From Halomonas alkaliantarctica (GTDB lineage: Bacteria; Pseudomonadota; Gammaproteobacteria; Pseudomonadales; Halomonadaceae), in NCBI RefSeq assembly GCF_029854215.1, contig NZ_CP122961.1, forward strand, positions 682,001 to 746,000: a DNA stretch of 64,000 bases, given 5' to 3'. Numbering within the stretch: the stretch's first letter is position 1; each line of letters starts with the position of its first letter. The notes below the pieces were generated by a model. The model was given only the letters and a program-made list of their open reading frames with translations, was not told the origin of the DNA and made no database searches. Below, one piece after another: positions 43,542 through 54,443 of the stretch. The position numbers and the translations under genes are program-made.

Positions 43542-44054
43542 ATGCAGTGGCAGCAACGACTGGTGGCGCTACTCATTGCATGTTGTCTGATCGCCGGAGT
43601 GGGGGCTACCCCTGCTTCGGCGTCGGCGTTTATGCACTTAGCCGTAGTGACCGAACAAGGCGACATGCTAGTGGATGAGACGGTACCTGATGGCGGTCGC
43701 TGGTGTATTAAGTGGCAGCACTCCGTGGAGCACTTCACGGTGTTGGACTGCTATCGTAATGCAGCGGGCTCCATGCAATTGGAGCGTAGCCATCAACCCG
43801 ATTTCGCCGCCGGGCTTGGGCATATCTTTGGCCGCGGTGAGCAAGTATCAGACGGTGAAGGCGGTTACTGGATTAATGCCATTAACGAGCCAGTAGCCAA
43901 TAACCGCTATGTGTTGAGGGTAGGTTCACCGGCTGTTAATCATCGCGTGGTGTGGCCAGACGGTGAGCATGCGCCAGTGAGCCTAAGTGCTCATGCCGCT
44001 GGGCAACGCGTAACCATTCAGTTGATAGACCCGCACGCATCCCCGCGTGAATAA
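43542..44054 (+). CDS. DUF1850 protein of a TAXI-TRAP operon
   Basis: The 170-residue protein has a signal peptide (LVALLIACCLIAGVGATPASA) and a DUF1850 domain with the typical WCIKWQHSVEHFTVLDCYR motif and two Cys. Genes of this family are regularly found beside TAXI-TRAP permeases; the role is unknown. The start is ATG 43542 with AAGGA 7 nt upstream. It lies between receptor and permease genes. Confidence 0.82.
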   Translation: MQWQQRLVALLIACCLIAGVGATPASASAFMHLAVVTEQGDMLVDETVPDGGRWCIKWQHSVEHFTVLDCYRNAAGSMQLERSHQPDFAAGLGHIFGRGEQVSDGEGGYWINAINEPVANNRYVLRVGSPAVNHRVVWPDGEHAPVSLSAHAAGQRVTIQLIDPHASPRE

Positions 44055-44086
44055 AAACGACATTAGTTAACGCTTCCGAGGACTTC

Positions 44087-46105
44087 ATGAGCGAATCCAA
44101 TCAACCGTCGAGCGTGGTACCGGGCGGTAATGCGATTCAACCCCGCATGGTGCTGTGGTCGATCACCATTGTGGCGGTGGGTCTTTCCCTGTTTCAGCTC
44201 TACTCTGCCGGTATTCAGCCGTTAGGGCTTTTCTATCAGCGCAGTATTCACCTGGCACTGATCATGGTGCTGGCATTCTTAATGTTTCCAGCCTTTGGCC
44301 CCACCCGTAAGCGTGGTGTGTTGGGCTGGGGACTTGATCTAGTGTTTTTTGCCGGGGCGGTGCTGACCGGTGGTTACTTAGTACTCAACCTGGATGAGAT
44401 TTTTAGCCGTGCAGGGTTCTGGAATGAGACCGATATTCTGGTCGCCTGTATTGCCACGGTGACGGTACTGGAAGCCAGTCGCCGTGCGGTAGGTTTTGGT
44501 ATGACCGTCATTGGCCTATTGGCGATTGTGTACGCCTTTGCTGGGCCACGGGGCGAGCTGCCTTGGCTGGGCGAATGGATGCCGGGCATTCTGGAACACC
44601 GGGGCTACACCATTGACCGGGTCGCCGGGCAGCTGTACCTGGGCCAAGAGGGCATCTTTGGCCTGCCGCTGGGCGTCGCGGCGACCTACATCTTTATCTT
44701 TGTGCTGTTCGGCGCCTTTTTGGAGTGCACCGGGGCAGGCAAGTTCTTTATTGATATGGCCTATGCGGCGACGGGCCGCCAGCGCGGCGGGCCAGCCAAG
44801 GCGGCGGTATTAGCGTCGGCGGGCATGGGCTCTATCTCTGGCAGCGCGATTGCCAACGTGGTTACCACCGGTGCCTTTACCATTCCGTTGATGAAGCGGC
44901 TGGGCTACAAAGCCAAGCAGGCAGGCGGTATCGAAGCAGCGGCCTCGACCGGTGGGCAGATCATGCCGCCGCTGATGGGGGCCGGGGCATTCTTGATCGC
45001 TGAGTACACCAATACACCGTACCTGGACATCGTCAAGGTCAGTATCCTGCCGGCGATTATGTATTTCGCTACGGTTTATCTGTTTGTGCATATCATCGCT
45101 CTCAAACAAGGCATGCAGGGGCTGCCCAAAGACGAGCTTCCGCAGATGCGCCAAGTCATGAAGGATGGCTGGCACTTCCTGTTGCCGTTGGCCGTGCTGG
45201 TTTGGCTGTTGGCGATGAGTATGTCGCCCATGCGGGTCGGCTACTACGCAGTGATCACTATTTTGGCGGTGGCGGTATTGCGCTACGTGCTGTGGTTCTT
45301 CTTTGTGGCGCCCAGGCAGGGCCAGCCGGTGACCGCGTCGGCCGTTAAAGACGTGATTCACACAGGCTTCGCCAAGCTGATCGAGGGTTTGGAGCTAGGT
45401 GCTCGCAATGCGGTAGCGGTTTCCATGGCCTGTGCGGTCGCCGGGATTATCGTTGGGGTAGTGGGTTTAACCGGCTTGGGGCTGAAGTTCTCCTCCATGA
45501 TGCTGGCTTTCTCCGGCGGCAACTTGGTGTTGGCGCTGGTGATGGTGCTGTTGGCCAGCTTAGTACTGGGGATGGGGCTGCCCGTTACCGCCAGCTATAT
45601 CGTGCTTATCGTACTCGTCGGGCCTGCATTGACCGCCGAGTTTGGTGTGCCGCTACTGGTCGCTCACTTGGTCGTGTTCTGGTACTCCCAGGACTCCAAC
45701 GTGACTCCGCCCATCGCTTTGGCAGGCTTTGCCGGGGCGGCGATAGCGGGCAGTAAGCCGATGGAAACCAGCTTCCAGGCGTGGAAGTTTGCTAAAGGCC
45801 TCTACCTGATACCGCTGTTTATGGTTTTCAATCCTGAGATCATTATTGGCGGCCCGGTACCGGTGGTTATCTGGAACGGGGTGATTGCCATTCTGGCATT
45901 AGGTGCCTTTGCAGCGGCGTTGGAGGGCTACCTGTTTACCAAAATGTCGTGGCTACCGCGTATCGCAATTACCGCCGCAATTTTTGGGGTGTTCTATCCT
46001 AATCTCATGACTGAGATTGCCGGTGTGGTGGTAATGATCATCGCCATTGGCGCTAACTGGCTGGCCAGCAAGCGCGAAGAGCCTGCGACACCCGTTAGCG
46101 GATAG
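44087..46105 (+). CDS. Fused TRAP transporter permease (4TM + 12TM)
   Basis: The 672-residue inner-membrane protein has an N-terminal DctQ-like half (~1-120) fused to a DctM-like half. Loops typical of TAXI-type permeases are visible: ASAGMGSISGSAIANVVTTG, EAAASTGGQIMPPLMGAGAF and GMGLPVTASYIVL. It completes the TAXI-TRAP operon with the receptor and the DUF1850 protein. An intrinsic terminator follows at 46150-46180. Confidence 0.92.
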   Translation: MSESNQPSSVVPGGNAIQPRMVLWSITIVAVGLSLFQLYSAGIQPLGLFYQRSIHLALIMVLAFLMFPAFGPTRKRGVLGWGLDLVFFAGAVLTGGYLVLNLDEIFSRAGFWNETDILVACIATVTVLEASRRAVGFGMTVIGLLAIVYAFAGPRGELPWLGEWMPGILEHRGYTIDRVAGQLYLGQEGIFGLPLGVAATYIFIFVLFGAFLECTGAGKFFIDMAYAATGRQRGGPAKAAVLASAGMGSISGSAIANVVTTGAFTIPLMKRLGYKAKQAGGIEAAASTGGQIMPPLMGAGAFLIAEYTNTPYLDIVKVSILPAIMYFATVYLFVHIIALKQGMQGLPKDELPQMRQVMKDGWHFLLPLAVLVWLLAMSMSPMRVGYYAVITILAVAVLRYVLWFFFVAPRQGQPVTASAVKDVIHTGFAKLIEGLELGARNAVAVSMACAVAGIIVGVVGLTGLGLKFSSMMLAFSGGNLVLALVMVLLASLVLGMGLPVTASYIVLIVLVGPALTAEFGVPLLVAHLVVFWYSQDSNVTPPIALAGFAGAAIAGSKPMETSFQAWKFAKGLYLIPLFMVFNPEIIIGGPVPVVIWNGVIAILALGAFAAALEGYLFTKMSWLPRIAITAAIFGVFYPNLMTEIAGVVVMIIAIGANWLASKREEPATPVSG

Positions 46106-46149
46106 ATGTTAGGCAACCGACACCCAGAGTGAAAAGACTGCAGTAACAG

Positions 46150-46180
46150 AAAAGGCCCGGAGATAATCTTCGGGCCTTTT
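46150..46180 (+). terminator. Terminator after TAXI-TRAP permease
   Basis: AAAAGGCCCG and CGGGCCTTTT form a 10-bp stem 45 nt past the stop, ending in a T-run. As mrcA converges from the right it may serve both. Confidence 0.85.
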
Positions 46181-46226
46181 GCTTGGTGGGCTGGGCTTAA
46201 AGGCTAAGGGCTAAGCGGTGGCTGGT

Positions 46227-48755
46227 TTAGAAGATCGACTCAGCGGTGCCTGAACCCTGGGAGCCACTGGCTTCTTCCAGCTCACGGCTGATGCGCCGCT
46301 GCTGGTAATCCGGCAGGTGATCCTGATGGAACAGCTCGGTAATGCCGCCGGACTGGCCATCTGCTAAGCGCTGGCCTGTCTCCGGATCGACGCGTGCCGT
46401 TACGATAGTCGCGGGGCGCTCCGGTACCGCATTCGGCGTACCTTCCAGGGCGTCACCCATGAACTCTACCCAGATAGGCAGCGCGGCCTGAGCCCCATAT
46501 TCAGAAATGGTCTCGTTGCTGTCCTTACCCACCCATACCGTAGTCACCAGGTTGCTGTTGAAGCCCGCAAACCAGGCATCACGCTGGCTGTTCGTGGTGC
46601 CGGTCTTGCCAACGATATCTTCACGATCAAGGCTTAGCGCGCCACGACCAGTGCCCGAGGTAATAACGTCACGCAGCATGTCGCGTAGGATATAGACCGC
46701 TGCCGGATCGGCCACGCGTTTGGCAATCGGATATTCACGGCCATCGATTTCCACCGTCTCCTGGCCCTCGGCACAGCTAGGGCAGGCAACCTTTGGCGTA
46801 GCTTCATCGATCAGCTCGTTGTCGTCGTCACGGGTTACCCGCTCAATAAACCAGGGTGACACCTGAAAGCCGCCATTGGCGAGTACCGCATAGGCGTTGG
46901 TCATCTCCATCGGCGTTAAGCTCGCGCTGCCTAGCGCTAATGATAAGCCACGTGGAAGCTGGGCTGGAGAGAAGCCGAAGCCTTCCAAAAAGTTGATCGT
47001 GTAGTCCAGTCCCATGGTCTGCAGTACGCGAATCGTCACTAGGTTGCGCGAACGGGCAAGTGCCGGGCGTAAGCGCATCGGGCCTTGGAAGTCACGGCTA
47101 GAGTTGACCGGCCGCCACAATGAGTTGCTACCGTCGTCGAGTACCACGGGTGAGTCGTTAACCACGCTGGCGGCGTTCATCTCCCCCTCTGCAAGGGCCG
47201 CCAAGTAAATAAACGGTTTGAAGATGGAGCCCGATTGGCGCCGTGCCTGAACCGCGCGGTTGAACTTGCTGGCGTTAAAGTCGAAACCGCCCTGAAGTGC
47301 CAGGATTGCACCGGTTTGCGGGTCTTGGGCGACCAGCGAACCTTCGACGTCCGGGCGCTGGGAGAGGCGCAGCGAGCCATCTTCATTCTCAATCACGCGA
47401 ATCATATCGCCACGTACGGCAATCTCTTCTGCCGAACTGGGCTTGGCACCGCGGCTACGCGGGCTTAGATAAGGTTGCGCCCAGCTCAAGCCTTCCCAGG
47501 CGATAGTCTGTAGGCCACCGGCGCGGGTGAGTACCTGCATTTCGCGGCCACTGCTCTCTACCACAATGGCGGGCTGGAGCAGACCATAGTTGGGCGTGCG
47601 CTCTAGCACCTGCACCCAGTTGCTGACGTCGCCATCGATTCCTTCAATTTCTGTCTGGCTACGCTGGGCGGCTTGGCGTGCGGTTTCACGAATTTCGGGA
47701 GACTCGGCAAGCTCCTCTTCGAGGCCTTGGGTTGCCGTCTGCTCCTGTGCTTCGACAAGGCTTGCGGCAATCTCTCGCTGCTCTGGCCCGCGCCAACCAT
47801 GGCGAAGGTCGTATGTAGTCAGTCCATTGGCCAGCGCTTGGCGAGCAAAGGGTTGCAGCTCGCTATCGATAGTGGTGTAAATCCGATAGCCGCCGGTGTA
47901 AGCCTCATCGCCAAAGCGCTCTATCGCATACTGGCGCGCCATCTCGGAGACATAGGCGGCATCGACTTCAGCTTGAATATAGTGACGACGGGCGGTGACA
48001 GGGGACTGGACTGCTGACTGATAGGTGTCATCTTCGATATAGCCCAGTTCGCGCATGCGGAACAGAATCCAGTTGCGTCGAATCAGCGAACGCTCCGAGT
48101 TAGCTAGCGGATTGAAAGCTGAAGGTGCCTTGGGCAGCCCCGCGATCATCGCCGTTTGTGCCAGATCAAGCTCAGCGAGCGGCTTGTCGTAATAGGTTTC
48201 AGCAGCCGCAGCGATGCCGTAGGCGCGATTACCCAGGAAAATCTTATTCACGTAAAGTTCGAAGATTTCCTCTTTATTGAGCACCTGCTCCATTTGCAGC
48301 GCTAGCAGGATCTCGCGAATTTTACGCGTAAAGGTTTGGTCTAGCGTCAACATATAGTTACGCGCGACCTGCATGGTGATCGTCGAACCACCGGATTGGA
48401 TGGTGCCACCACTCTGCACAAGCTCGACTGCGGCGCGGGCTAAACCCCGCGGGTCGACACCGGCGTGGTCGAAATAGCTGGCATCCTCGGCGGCGATCAA
48501 GGCATTGATCATATCCTGCGGTATTTCATCAAAATTGATCGCCATACGGCGCTCTTCGCCGAACTCGCCAATCAATTTACCGTCTTGGGTAAAAATACGC
48601 AGCGGCGTGTGCAGCTCAAAGTCCTGTAGTTGGCGAACGTCGGGTAGCCCCGGTGCGAAATAAATGGCGGCCCCCACTACGGCTAAGGCGGTGGCACCAA
48701 CCAATGACACGATGAGGAAAAACAGCGACACAATAAGGGTTCGAAGAAACGTCAT
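46227..48755 (-). CDS. mrcA: Penicillin-binding protein 1A
   Basis: The 842-residue bifunctional peptidoglycan synthase has one N-terminal membrane anchor (FLRTLIVSLFFLIVSLVGAT), a glycosyltransferase domain with the catalytic glutamate in AAEDASYFDHAGVDPRG, and a transpeptidase domain with SGSIFKPF (SxxK), SRN and KTGTTNSQ. The start is at MTFLRTLIVS, matching the family; a start 13 codons earlier is possible but gives an atypical N-terminus. It is divergent from pilMNOPQ, the usual arrangement in gammaproteobacteria. Confidence 0.93.
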   Translation of the reverse strand: MTFLRTLIVSLFFLIVSLVGATALAVVGAAIYFAPGLPDVRQLQDFELHTPLRIFTQDGKLIGEFGEERRMAINFDEIPQDMINALIAAEDASYFDHAGVDPRGLARAAVELVQSGGTIQSGGSTITMQVARNYMLTLDQTFTRKIREILLALQMEQVLNKEEIFELYVNKIFLGNRAYGIAAAAETYYDKPLAELDLAQTAMIAGLPKAPSAFNPLANSERSLIRRNWILFRMRELGYIEDDTYQSAVQSPVTARRHYIQAEVDAAYVSEMARQYAIERFGDEAYTGGYRIYTTIDSELQPFARQALANGLTTYDLRHGWRGPEQREIAASLVEAQEQTATQGLEEELAESPEIRETARQAAQRSQTEIEGIDGDVSNWVQVLERTPNYGLLQPAIVVESSGREMQVLTRAGGLQTIAWEGLSWAQPYLSPRSRGAKPSSAEEIAVRGDMIRVIENEDGSLRLSQRPDVEGSLVAQDPQTGAILALQGGFDFNASKFNRAVQARRQSGSIFKPFIYLAALAEGEMNAASVVNDSPVVLDDGSNSLWRPVNSSRDFQGPMRLRPALARSRNLVTIRVLQTMGLDYTINFLEGFGFSPAQLPRGLSLALGSASLTPMEMTNAYAVLANGGFQVSPWFIERVTRDDDNELIDEATPKVACPSCAEGQETVEIDGREYPIAKRVADPAAVYILRDMLRDVITSGTGRGALSLDREDIVGKTGTTNSQRDAWFAGFNSNLVTTVWVGKDSNETISEYGAQAALPIWVEFMGDALEGTPNAVPERPATIVTARVDPETGQRLADGQSGGITELFHQDHLPDYQQRRISRELEEASGSQGSGTAESIF

Positions 48756-48946
48756 GTACGGAGAGCACCCTGGGAAGAATGAAAAGATCGGCATCTATAT
48801 GGCCGTATCATGCAATTGGCAGCCATTATAGGAACCTGAGGCGGCGGCCACCAGTGTTGATATGCTGTAAGTGGGTTCGCGTGTGACAGAACTAAAAATC
48901 ATGTAACCTCAAACGACGCGATAAGCAGGTGGAGCCAAACCCCAAT

Positions 48947-50008
48947 ATGCGCTTTCTAAAATCTGGTAAAGGGTTGATCGGCGTCGATATTACTTCGGCG
49001 ACCGTCAAACTGCTTGAGCTAAAACAGTGCCACGATAATTACCAAGTAGAAAGCTATGCCGTGCGGCCTCTACGTGAAGGGGCAGTCGTTGAGCGGCGTA
49101 TCCGCGATATTGATGACGTCGCCAGTGTGCTTAGTCGTGCCGTGGAGCATGCCAAACCCTCTACCCGCAAAGCGGCGGTGGCTGTTCCCGCCAGCGCCGC
49201 GATCACTAAAACGCTTAGCTTCCCTATCGGGCTAAGTGAAGAGGAGATCGAGGAGCGGATCGTGGCTGAATCCGACCGCCACATTCCTTTTCCGTTCAAC
49301 GAAGTGGCGTTCGATTTTGAGTGCCTTGGCCCCGCGCCCTTTGATGATGAACAGCAGCAGGTGGTGCTGGTCGCCTGTCGGCAGCAGGATGTAACGCAGC
49401 TCACCGACACGCTAGAGCGGGCAGGCTTAGAGCCCGCGGCAGTAGACGTGGAAACCTTTGCGATGGAGCGTTCGCTTGCCGAGCTGCGCCGCCAGCTAAA
49501 GGTGGACAATGACCCCACCGCCTGCGTTGGGCTGGTGGATATTGGCGCCAATATGAATGCCTTCCACGTCGTCCGGGGTGGGCATATCGTCTATACCCGC
49601 GACACAGTGTTCGGCGGCCGCCAGCTCACCGATGCGATTCGTGACCGCTACGATCTAAGCATGGAGGAAGCCGGTTTCGCTAAAAAGCGCGGCGGACTAC
49701 CCGATGATTACCATGAGCGTGTGCTCAACCCTTTTCTGGAAACCGTGGTGCAGCAGGTGGGTCGCTCTCTGCAGCTCTACTACACCGCCGGACGTCAGCA
49801 AGAAGTGCAACACATCGTATTAGCGGGCGGTTCGAGCGTGATTCCAGGGCTTGCTGAACGCATTGCGGAAGACAGTGGCATGTCGGTGACCATTGCCAAC
49901 CCCTTTCAGCGCATGCGGGTCAACAAGCGCTTGAACCTTCAGGCGTTGACCAACGATGCCCCGGCGATGCTCACCGCGGGTGGCTTGGCGATGAGGGTTA
50001 GCCAATGA
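48947..50008 (+). CDS. pilM: Type IV pilus assembly protein PilM
   Basis: The 353-residue cytoplasmic actin-like protein binds the N-terminal tail of PilN and anchors the pilus alignment complex. Actin-type ATP motifs: GLIGVDITSATVKLLEL, VGLVDIGANMNAF, IVLAGGSSVIPGL. The start is given at ATG 48947; a GTG 18 nt upstream is an alternative. It overlaps pilN by 4 nt, and all pil genes follow in one operon. Confidence 0.92.
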   Translation: MRFLKSGKGLIGVDITSATVKLLELKQCHDNYQVESYAVRPLREGAVVERRIRDIDDVASVLSRAVEHAKPSTRKAAVAVPASAAITKTLSFPIGLSEEEIEERIVAESDRHIPFPFNEVAFDFECLGPAPFDDEQQQVVLVACRQQDVTQLTDTLERAGLEPAAVDVETFAMERSLAELRRQLKVDNDPTACVGLVDIGANMNAFHVVRGGHIVYTRDTVFGGRQLTDAIRDRYDLSMEEAGFAKKRGGLPDDYHERVLNPFLETVVQQVGRSLQLYYTAGRQQEVQHIVLAGGSSVIPGLAERIAEDSGMSVTIANPFQRMRVNKRLNLQALTNDAPAMLTAGGLAMRVSQ

Positions 50009-50577
50009 GCATGACGATTAATCTTCTGCCCTGGCGGGAAGCGCAGCGTGAACGGCAAACCCGTAAATTTTATGCCGTAGTGGCGGGCATGCTGGTGCTT
50101 GGCGTCGTGCTTGGTCTGCTGGTCTCGCAATTTTACCAGCTCAAGCTGGAGGCCCAGCAGCAGCGTAATGCCTACATTAGTGACCACATTGAGCGTCTTG
50201 AGGCCGATATCGATGGCGCCTCACGCTACGCCAGCGACGCCGAACGCTTAGGCGAGCAGATTGCGGTGTTCCAGGCGCTGCAGGCCGAACGAACGGATGC
50301 CGTGCAGCTGTTTAATGACGTGGCGGAGAGCGTGGCCAATGGCGTTATTTATCAACGCTTGGCGAAAAACGGCAATAGCATCAGTGTCACTGCGGTAGCG
50401 GGCAGCGAGCGCCAGGTTTCCGAGCAACTGCGCCGTATTGCCGCTCTGCCGGGGTTAGCTGTCCCTTCGCTCTCAGCGGTAGAGGGTGAGCAAAACGGCT
50501 CTGGCCGCGTATTTCGTTTTGAAGTGGAACAGACCACCGCCGCGTTGCCGCACGAGATCGAGGAGGCGCTTCCATGA
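50005..50577 (+). CDS. pilN: Type IV pilus assembly protein PilN
   Basis: The 190-residue inner-membrane protein starts with the PilM-binding motif INLLPWREAQRERQTRKFY, followed by one membrane segment (~24-45), a coiled coil (~48-85) and a small ferredoxin-like periplasmic domain. It pairs with PilO. Stop-start overlaps join it on both sides. Confidence 0.92.
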   Translation: MSMTINLLPWREAQRERQTRKFYAVVAGMLVLGVVLGLLVSQFYQLKLEAQQQRNAYISDHIERLEADIDGASRYASDAERLGEQIAVFQALQAERTDAVQLFNDVAESVANGVIYQRLAKNGNSISVTAVAGSERQVSEQLRRIAALPGLAVPSLSAVEGEQNGSGRVFRFEVEQTTAALPHEIEEALP

Positions 50578-51233
50578 TGCTTAATCGCGAGCAGTGGGCT
50601 ATCGAGTGGCAGCGCCTGCGCGATGTTGATTGGCGAGATCTAGACGTTAAAGAGGCCGGTGGCTGGCCGTGGCTATTAAAAGTGTTGAGCTGCTGCTTGG
50701 CGCTGCTGGTGGCATTGTGTGTAATGATGTGGTTCGTGGTGAGTGAACAGCGTGAGGCCTTCACAGCTGCTCAGCGCCAAGAGGTCAGGCTACTGAGTGA
50801 ATATCGCAGTAAAGCCTCGGAAGCGGCTTTTTTGCCGGAAATGCGCGAGCAGTTGGCGACTCTGGAAGGGCAGTTGGGGCGTATGCGTACCATGCTTCCC
50901 ACCGATGCGGAAATTCCCTCGCTGCTGGATAGCATTAGCGATGCCGCCGTCGATAACCGCCTGACCATTGAAACGATTCGTCTGCGTCCAACGCAAACCC
51001 AGGCCCACTATGTCGAGCAACCGCTGGATATCCAGGTGCGGGGCGGCTATCACCAATTGGCGCGCTTTAGTGCCGACATTGCCTCGCTGCCCCGCATGGT
51101 GACCCAGCATGACTTTAACCTGGAGCCCGTTGACAGTCGCGGCGACACGCTGCGTCTTTCGCTGCTGGCCCGCACCTACCGCTATGTCGAGGCGAGTGAC
51201 CAACCCTCCCCAGAGGGGGCCGATTCGCCATGA
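50574..51233 (+). CDS. pilO: Type IV pilus assembly protein PilO
   Basis: The 219-residue protein has one membrane segment (~38-60, WLLKVLSCCLALLVALCVMM), a coiled coil and a periplasmic domain with the PilO pattern YVEQPLDIQVRGGYHQLARF. It forms the inner-membrane alignment complex with PilN and binds PilP. It overlaps pilN and pilP by 4 nt each. Confidence 0.92.
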   Translation: MMLNREQWAIEWQRLRDVDWRDLDVKEAGGWPWLLKVLSCCLALLVALCVMMWFVVSEQREAFTAAQRQEVRLLSEYRSKASEAAFLPEMREQLATLEGQLGRMRTMLPTDAEIPSLLDSISDAAVDNRLTIETIRLRPTQTQAHYVEQPLDIQVRGGYHQLARFSADIASLPRMVTQHDFNLEPVDSRGDTLRLSLLARTYRYVEASDQPSPEGADSP

Positions 51234-51790
51234 GCGCTAAACGAACAACACCGCTTGCGGTAAGGGCAACCTCGGCTATCACTCTGACGGCTTCAGTGGC
51301 GGTGCTTGCAGGCTGTGCGGATGCCGATTTAGCGCAGCTTGAAGGCGCGCTGGCTGATATTCGTCAGTCCCCAGGTGGCCAGCCGCCGGTTATGGTAGCA
51401 GCGCTGCCCGAAAGCCAAGATTTGGCCTACTTGTATAGCGACGGACGTAGCCCCTTTTTGCCCCCCGACGAGATTGCCCAGGTTGGCGCTGATCGCGAGG
51501 GGGCGCTCGCCCCTGACCAGCAGCGCGAGCCAGAGCCACTGGAGCGTTTCTCGCTGCAAGAGCTACGTTTGGTCGGTACCATGCGTATGGCGGGGCGGCA
51601 GGTGGCGTTGATTGCATCACCGGATGGTAATGTGACCAGCGTGAAAGAGGGCAGCTACATGGGCACCGACTATGGACGTGTCGCCCAGATCAAGGCGCAA
51701 GAAGTACGTGTTACCGAGCGGGTGTTCACCCAGCGTGAAGGGTGGCAGGAGCGGCAAGTGTCGCTAGTCATCAACGAAAACAACGAGTAA
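51230..51790 (+). CDS. pilP: Type IV pilus lipoprotein PilP
   Basis: The 186-residue protein has a signal peptide and lipobox (VAVLAGC; Cys near residue 28), a flexible linker with the PilN/PilO-binding region, and a C-terminal beta-domain (LQELRLVGTMRMAGRQVALI, SVKEGSYMGTDYGRV) that contacts the PilQ N0 domain. It links the inner-membrane complex to the secretin. Confidence 0.92.
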   Translation: MSAKRTTPLAVRATSAITLTASVAVLAGCADADLAQLEGALADIRQSPGGQPPVMVAALPESQDLAYLYSDGRSPFLPPDEIAQVGADREGALAPDQQREPEPLERFSLQELRLVGTMRMAGRQVALIASPDGNVTSVKEGSYMGTDYGRVAQIKAQEVRVTERVFTQREGWQERQVSLVINENNE

Positions 51791-51804
51791 GCGGATAATA
51801 GCTC

Positions 51805-53865
51805 ATGGCAGTTACAGCTTGGCGAATCACTCTCAACATGGCCATGGCCGCACTATGTTTACTCTTGCCCTCACTGGCCGCCGCTTCGGTGTTGACCGAT
51901 ATTGACGTCCAGCCGGCCGAGAACGGTGGCACTTACCTTGACCTGCGTTTCACCGGTGGCGTACCTGAACTACGCAGCTACCGCCTGGACTCCCCGCCCC
52001 GAGTGACGTTGGATTTGGCAGCCACCCAGAGTGGTCTCGCTGATCGGCGCATCAACGTTAATCGCCATGGTATCGAGCAGATTACCGCTCTGGAGGGCAA
52101 TGGGCGCATGCGCTTAGTGGTCAATCTCAGCGAGTTGCAAGCGTTTACGTCTAGCGTGCTGGGTGATCGTTTGCGTATCAGCTTTGATGCCGACGATAGC
52201 CGCTCTTCTACGCCTTCGCCCGGCATCGCTTCAGCGGGGCTTGAAACCGACGAAGGGCCGCAGATAGAAAATATTGACTTCCGACGCAGCGCAGACGGTG
52301 CCGGACGGCTAATGGTCACCTTTGATCGCGATGGCGTCGTGGCAAACGTACGCGAAGGCGGCCCCGATCAAGTGATGGTGGACCTGCGCGATGTGGCGAT
52401 TTCTGATTCGCTTAACCAGGTCTACGATGTCACCGACTTTGCGACTCCCATCACACGGATTACCCCCCGCGCCAGTCAGGGCGATACCCAGCTAGCCATC
52501 GCTACGCAGGGCCCTTATGCGATGATCTCCTCGCAAAATGGTCGCACGCTGACGGTGGAAGTTCAGCCCGCCAGCCAGGATGCGCAGCCCTCTCAGGCGA
52601 CCGGTGAACGCTTTACCGGCGAGCGTTTGAGCCTTGAATTTCAGGATATCGAAGTGCGCTCGGTGCTAGCAACGCTGGCCGAATTTACCGGGCTAAATTT
52701 AGTCGCCAGCGACAGCGTGACGGGGCGCGTGACGCTCAACTTAAACGATGTACCCTGGGATCAGGCGCTTGAGCTGATTCTGCAAAGCCAAGGGCTATCG
52801 AGTCGTGAGCAGGGCAATGTGATTGTGGTAGCGCCCGCCAGTGAATTAGCCGATTTAGAGCGCCAGGAGTTAGAGGCGCGCAATCAGCTTGAGACGCTAT
52901 CGCCGCTAGTCACCGAGTTTATCGAGATCAAGTATGCCCGAGCCGAAGATTTAGCTCAGTTACTGCGTGGAGGTGATGAGGATGGCTTTGGCCTACTCAC
53001 CGAGCGGGGGCGTGTCAGTATTGATAACCGTACCAATACGTTGCTGGTGCAGGATACCGCCGAACAGGTGCGCGATATTGCCCGCACCATTGAGCGCTTG
53101 GATGTTGCCGTTCGCCAGGTGCAAATAGAAGCGCGCATTGTGATCGCCCGGGACACCGCTTCCCGTGAGCTAGGCATCAACTGGGGTATGTCGAGTACGC
53201 GCGGCTTTCAAGAAGGTGAAGACGGCACCTTCAGCCGTCGCGATATCAACCCCAATGGCATCAACCGGGCCCAGGGCGGCTTGGCAGTGGATCTTGGCGC
53301 TGCCACTGGGCCGGGCACCGGCTTTAGTTTCGGCTACTTGTCCGGCGATATTTTATTAGATTTGGAGCTGCGCGCGCTGGAGAGCGAGGGTAAAAGCCAA
53401 ACCATTTCTCAGCCCAGAATTATTACTGCCAACCAGCGTACTGCCCGCATCAGCCAAGGTGAAGAGCGCGCCTTCCAGAGCGTGGATGGCAACGACAATC
53501 CGGATACCGAGTTCAAAGAAGCCGAGCTGTCGTTGGAAGTCACCCCGCAGATTACGCCGGATAATCGTATTATTATGGATCTGGTGATCAAGAATGACAG
53601 TTTCCGTGAATCGGAGTTTGGCGGTGAACCGCCGATTGATACCAACCAGATTGAGACCCAAGTGCTGGTGGATAACGGCCAAACGGTGGTGTTAGGCGGT
53701 ATTTTGACCACCGAAGAGCTGCGCCAAATCGCCAAAACACCGCTTTTGGGTGATATTCCTTTGCTCGGTAGACTGTTTCGCTATACCGAAGAGAGCAATG
53801 AAAAGGTAGAGTTGTTAGTCTTTATTACTCCACGACTTCTAGACGATGGCTTAACGGTTCGCTGA
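51805..53865 (+). CDS. pilQ: Type IV pilus secretin PilQ
   Basis: The 686-residue outer-membrane secretin has a signal peptide ([12 protein letters not shown]), two AMIN domains (~30-120 and ~145-240) that bind peptidoglycan, an STN/N0 domain ([20 protein letters not shown]), an N1 domain, and a C-terminal secretin domain ([35 protein letters not shown]). It ends overlapping aroK by 1 nt (TGATG). Confidence 0.93.
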   Translation: MAVTAWRITLNMAMAALCLLLPSLAAASVLTDIDVQPAENGGTYLDLRFTGGVPELRSYRLDSPPRVTLDLAATQSGLADRRINVNRHGIEQITALEGNGRMRLVVNLSELQAFTSSVLGDRLRISFDADDSRSSTPSPGIASAGLETDEGPQIENIDFRRSADGAGRLMVTFDRDGVVANVREGGPDQVMVDLRDVAISDSLNQVYDVTDFATPITRITPRASQGDTQLAIATQGPYAMISSQNGRTLTVEVQPASQDAQPSQATGERFTGERLSLEFQDIEVRSVLATLAEFTGLNLVASDSVTGRVTLNLNDVPWDQALELILQSQGLSSREQGNVIVVAPASELADLERQELEARNQLETLSPLVTEFIEIKYARAEDLAQLLRGGDEDGFGLLTERGRVSIDNRTNTLLVQDTAEQVRDIARTIERLDVAVRQVQIEARIVIARDTASRELGINWGMSSTRGFQEGEDGTFSRRDINPNGINRAQGGLAVDLGAATGPGTGFSFGYLSGDILLDLELRALESEGKSQTISQPRIITANQRTARISQGEERAFQSVDGNDNPDTEFKEAELSLEVTPQITPDNRIIMDLVIKNDSFRESEFGGEPPIDTNQIETQVLVDNGQTVVLGGILTTEELRQIAKTPLLGDIPLLGRLFRYTEESNEKVELLVFITPRLLDDGLTVR

Positions 53866-54443
53866 TGCAGGATTTACCCAATTTGTTTCTCATAGGCCCC
53901 ATGGGGGCTGGCAAAAGCACCATCGGTCGCCTGTTGGCGGCAGAGCTCGCGCGCCCCTTTTACGACAGTGACCACGCCATCCAAGACCGCTGCGGTGCCG
54001 ATATTCCGTGGATTTTTGATGTCGAGGGTGAGCAGGGCTTTCGGCAGCGGGAAATTCATATGATTGATGAGTTAACCCAGCTCTCGCCGGTGGTGGTCGC
54101 CACCGGTGGCGGTGCGGTACTCCGCGAAGAAAATCGCCGCGCACTTCGCGAGCGCGGCACGGTGGTGTATCTGTTGACCACCGTCGACCAGCAGCTCAAA
54201 CGGACTGCGAAAGATCGCAACCGGCCGCTACTGCAGTGTGCCAACCGCGAACAGGTTCTCAATGATATGTTTGCCCAGCGCGATCCGCTCTACCGCGCCA
54301 CCTCCGATATTGCTGTGCGCACCGACCGGCGCAGCCCGCGTGCGGTGGTCAATGAAATCCTACGCCGGGTGCATCGGCTGGTGGATCCCCTCGAGCCCTC
54401 ATCACCGTCGGCTGGAACGCTTAACCATAAGGTATCGCAATGA
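53865..54443 (+). CDS. aroK: Shikimate kinase
   Basis: The 192-residue kinase phosphorylates shikimate at the 3-OH. P-loop [15 protein letters not shown], shikimate-binding [31 protein letters not shown] and the lid arginine region KDRNRPLL. The order pilMNOPQ-aroK-aroB is a common gammaproteobacterial cluster. It overlaps aroB by 4 nt. Confidence 0.94.
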   Translation: MQDLPNLFLIGPMGAGKSTIGRLLAAELARPFYDSDHAIQDRCGADIPWIFDVEGEQGFRQREIHMIDELTQLSPVVVATGGGAVLREENRRALRERGTVVYLLTTVDQQLKRTAKDRNRPLLQCANREQVLNDMFAQRDPLYRATSDIAVRTDRRSPRAVVNEILRRVHRLVDPLEPSSPSAGTLNHKVSQ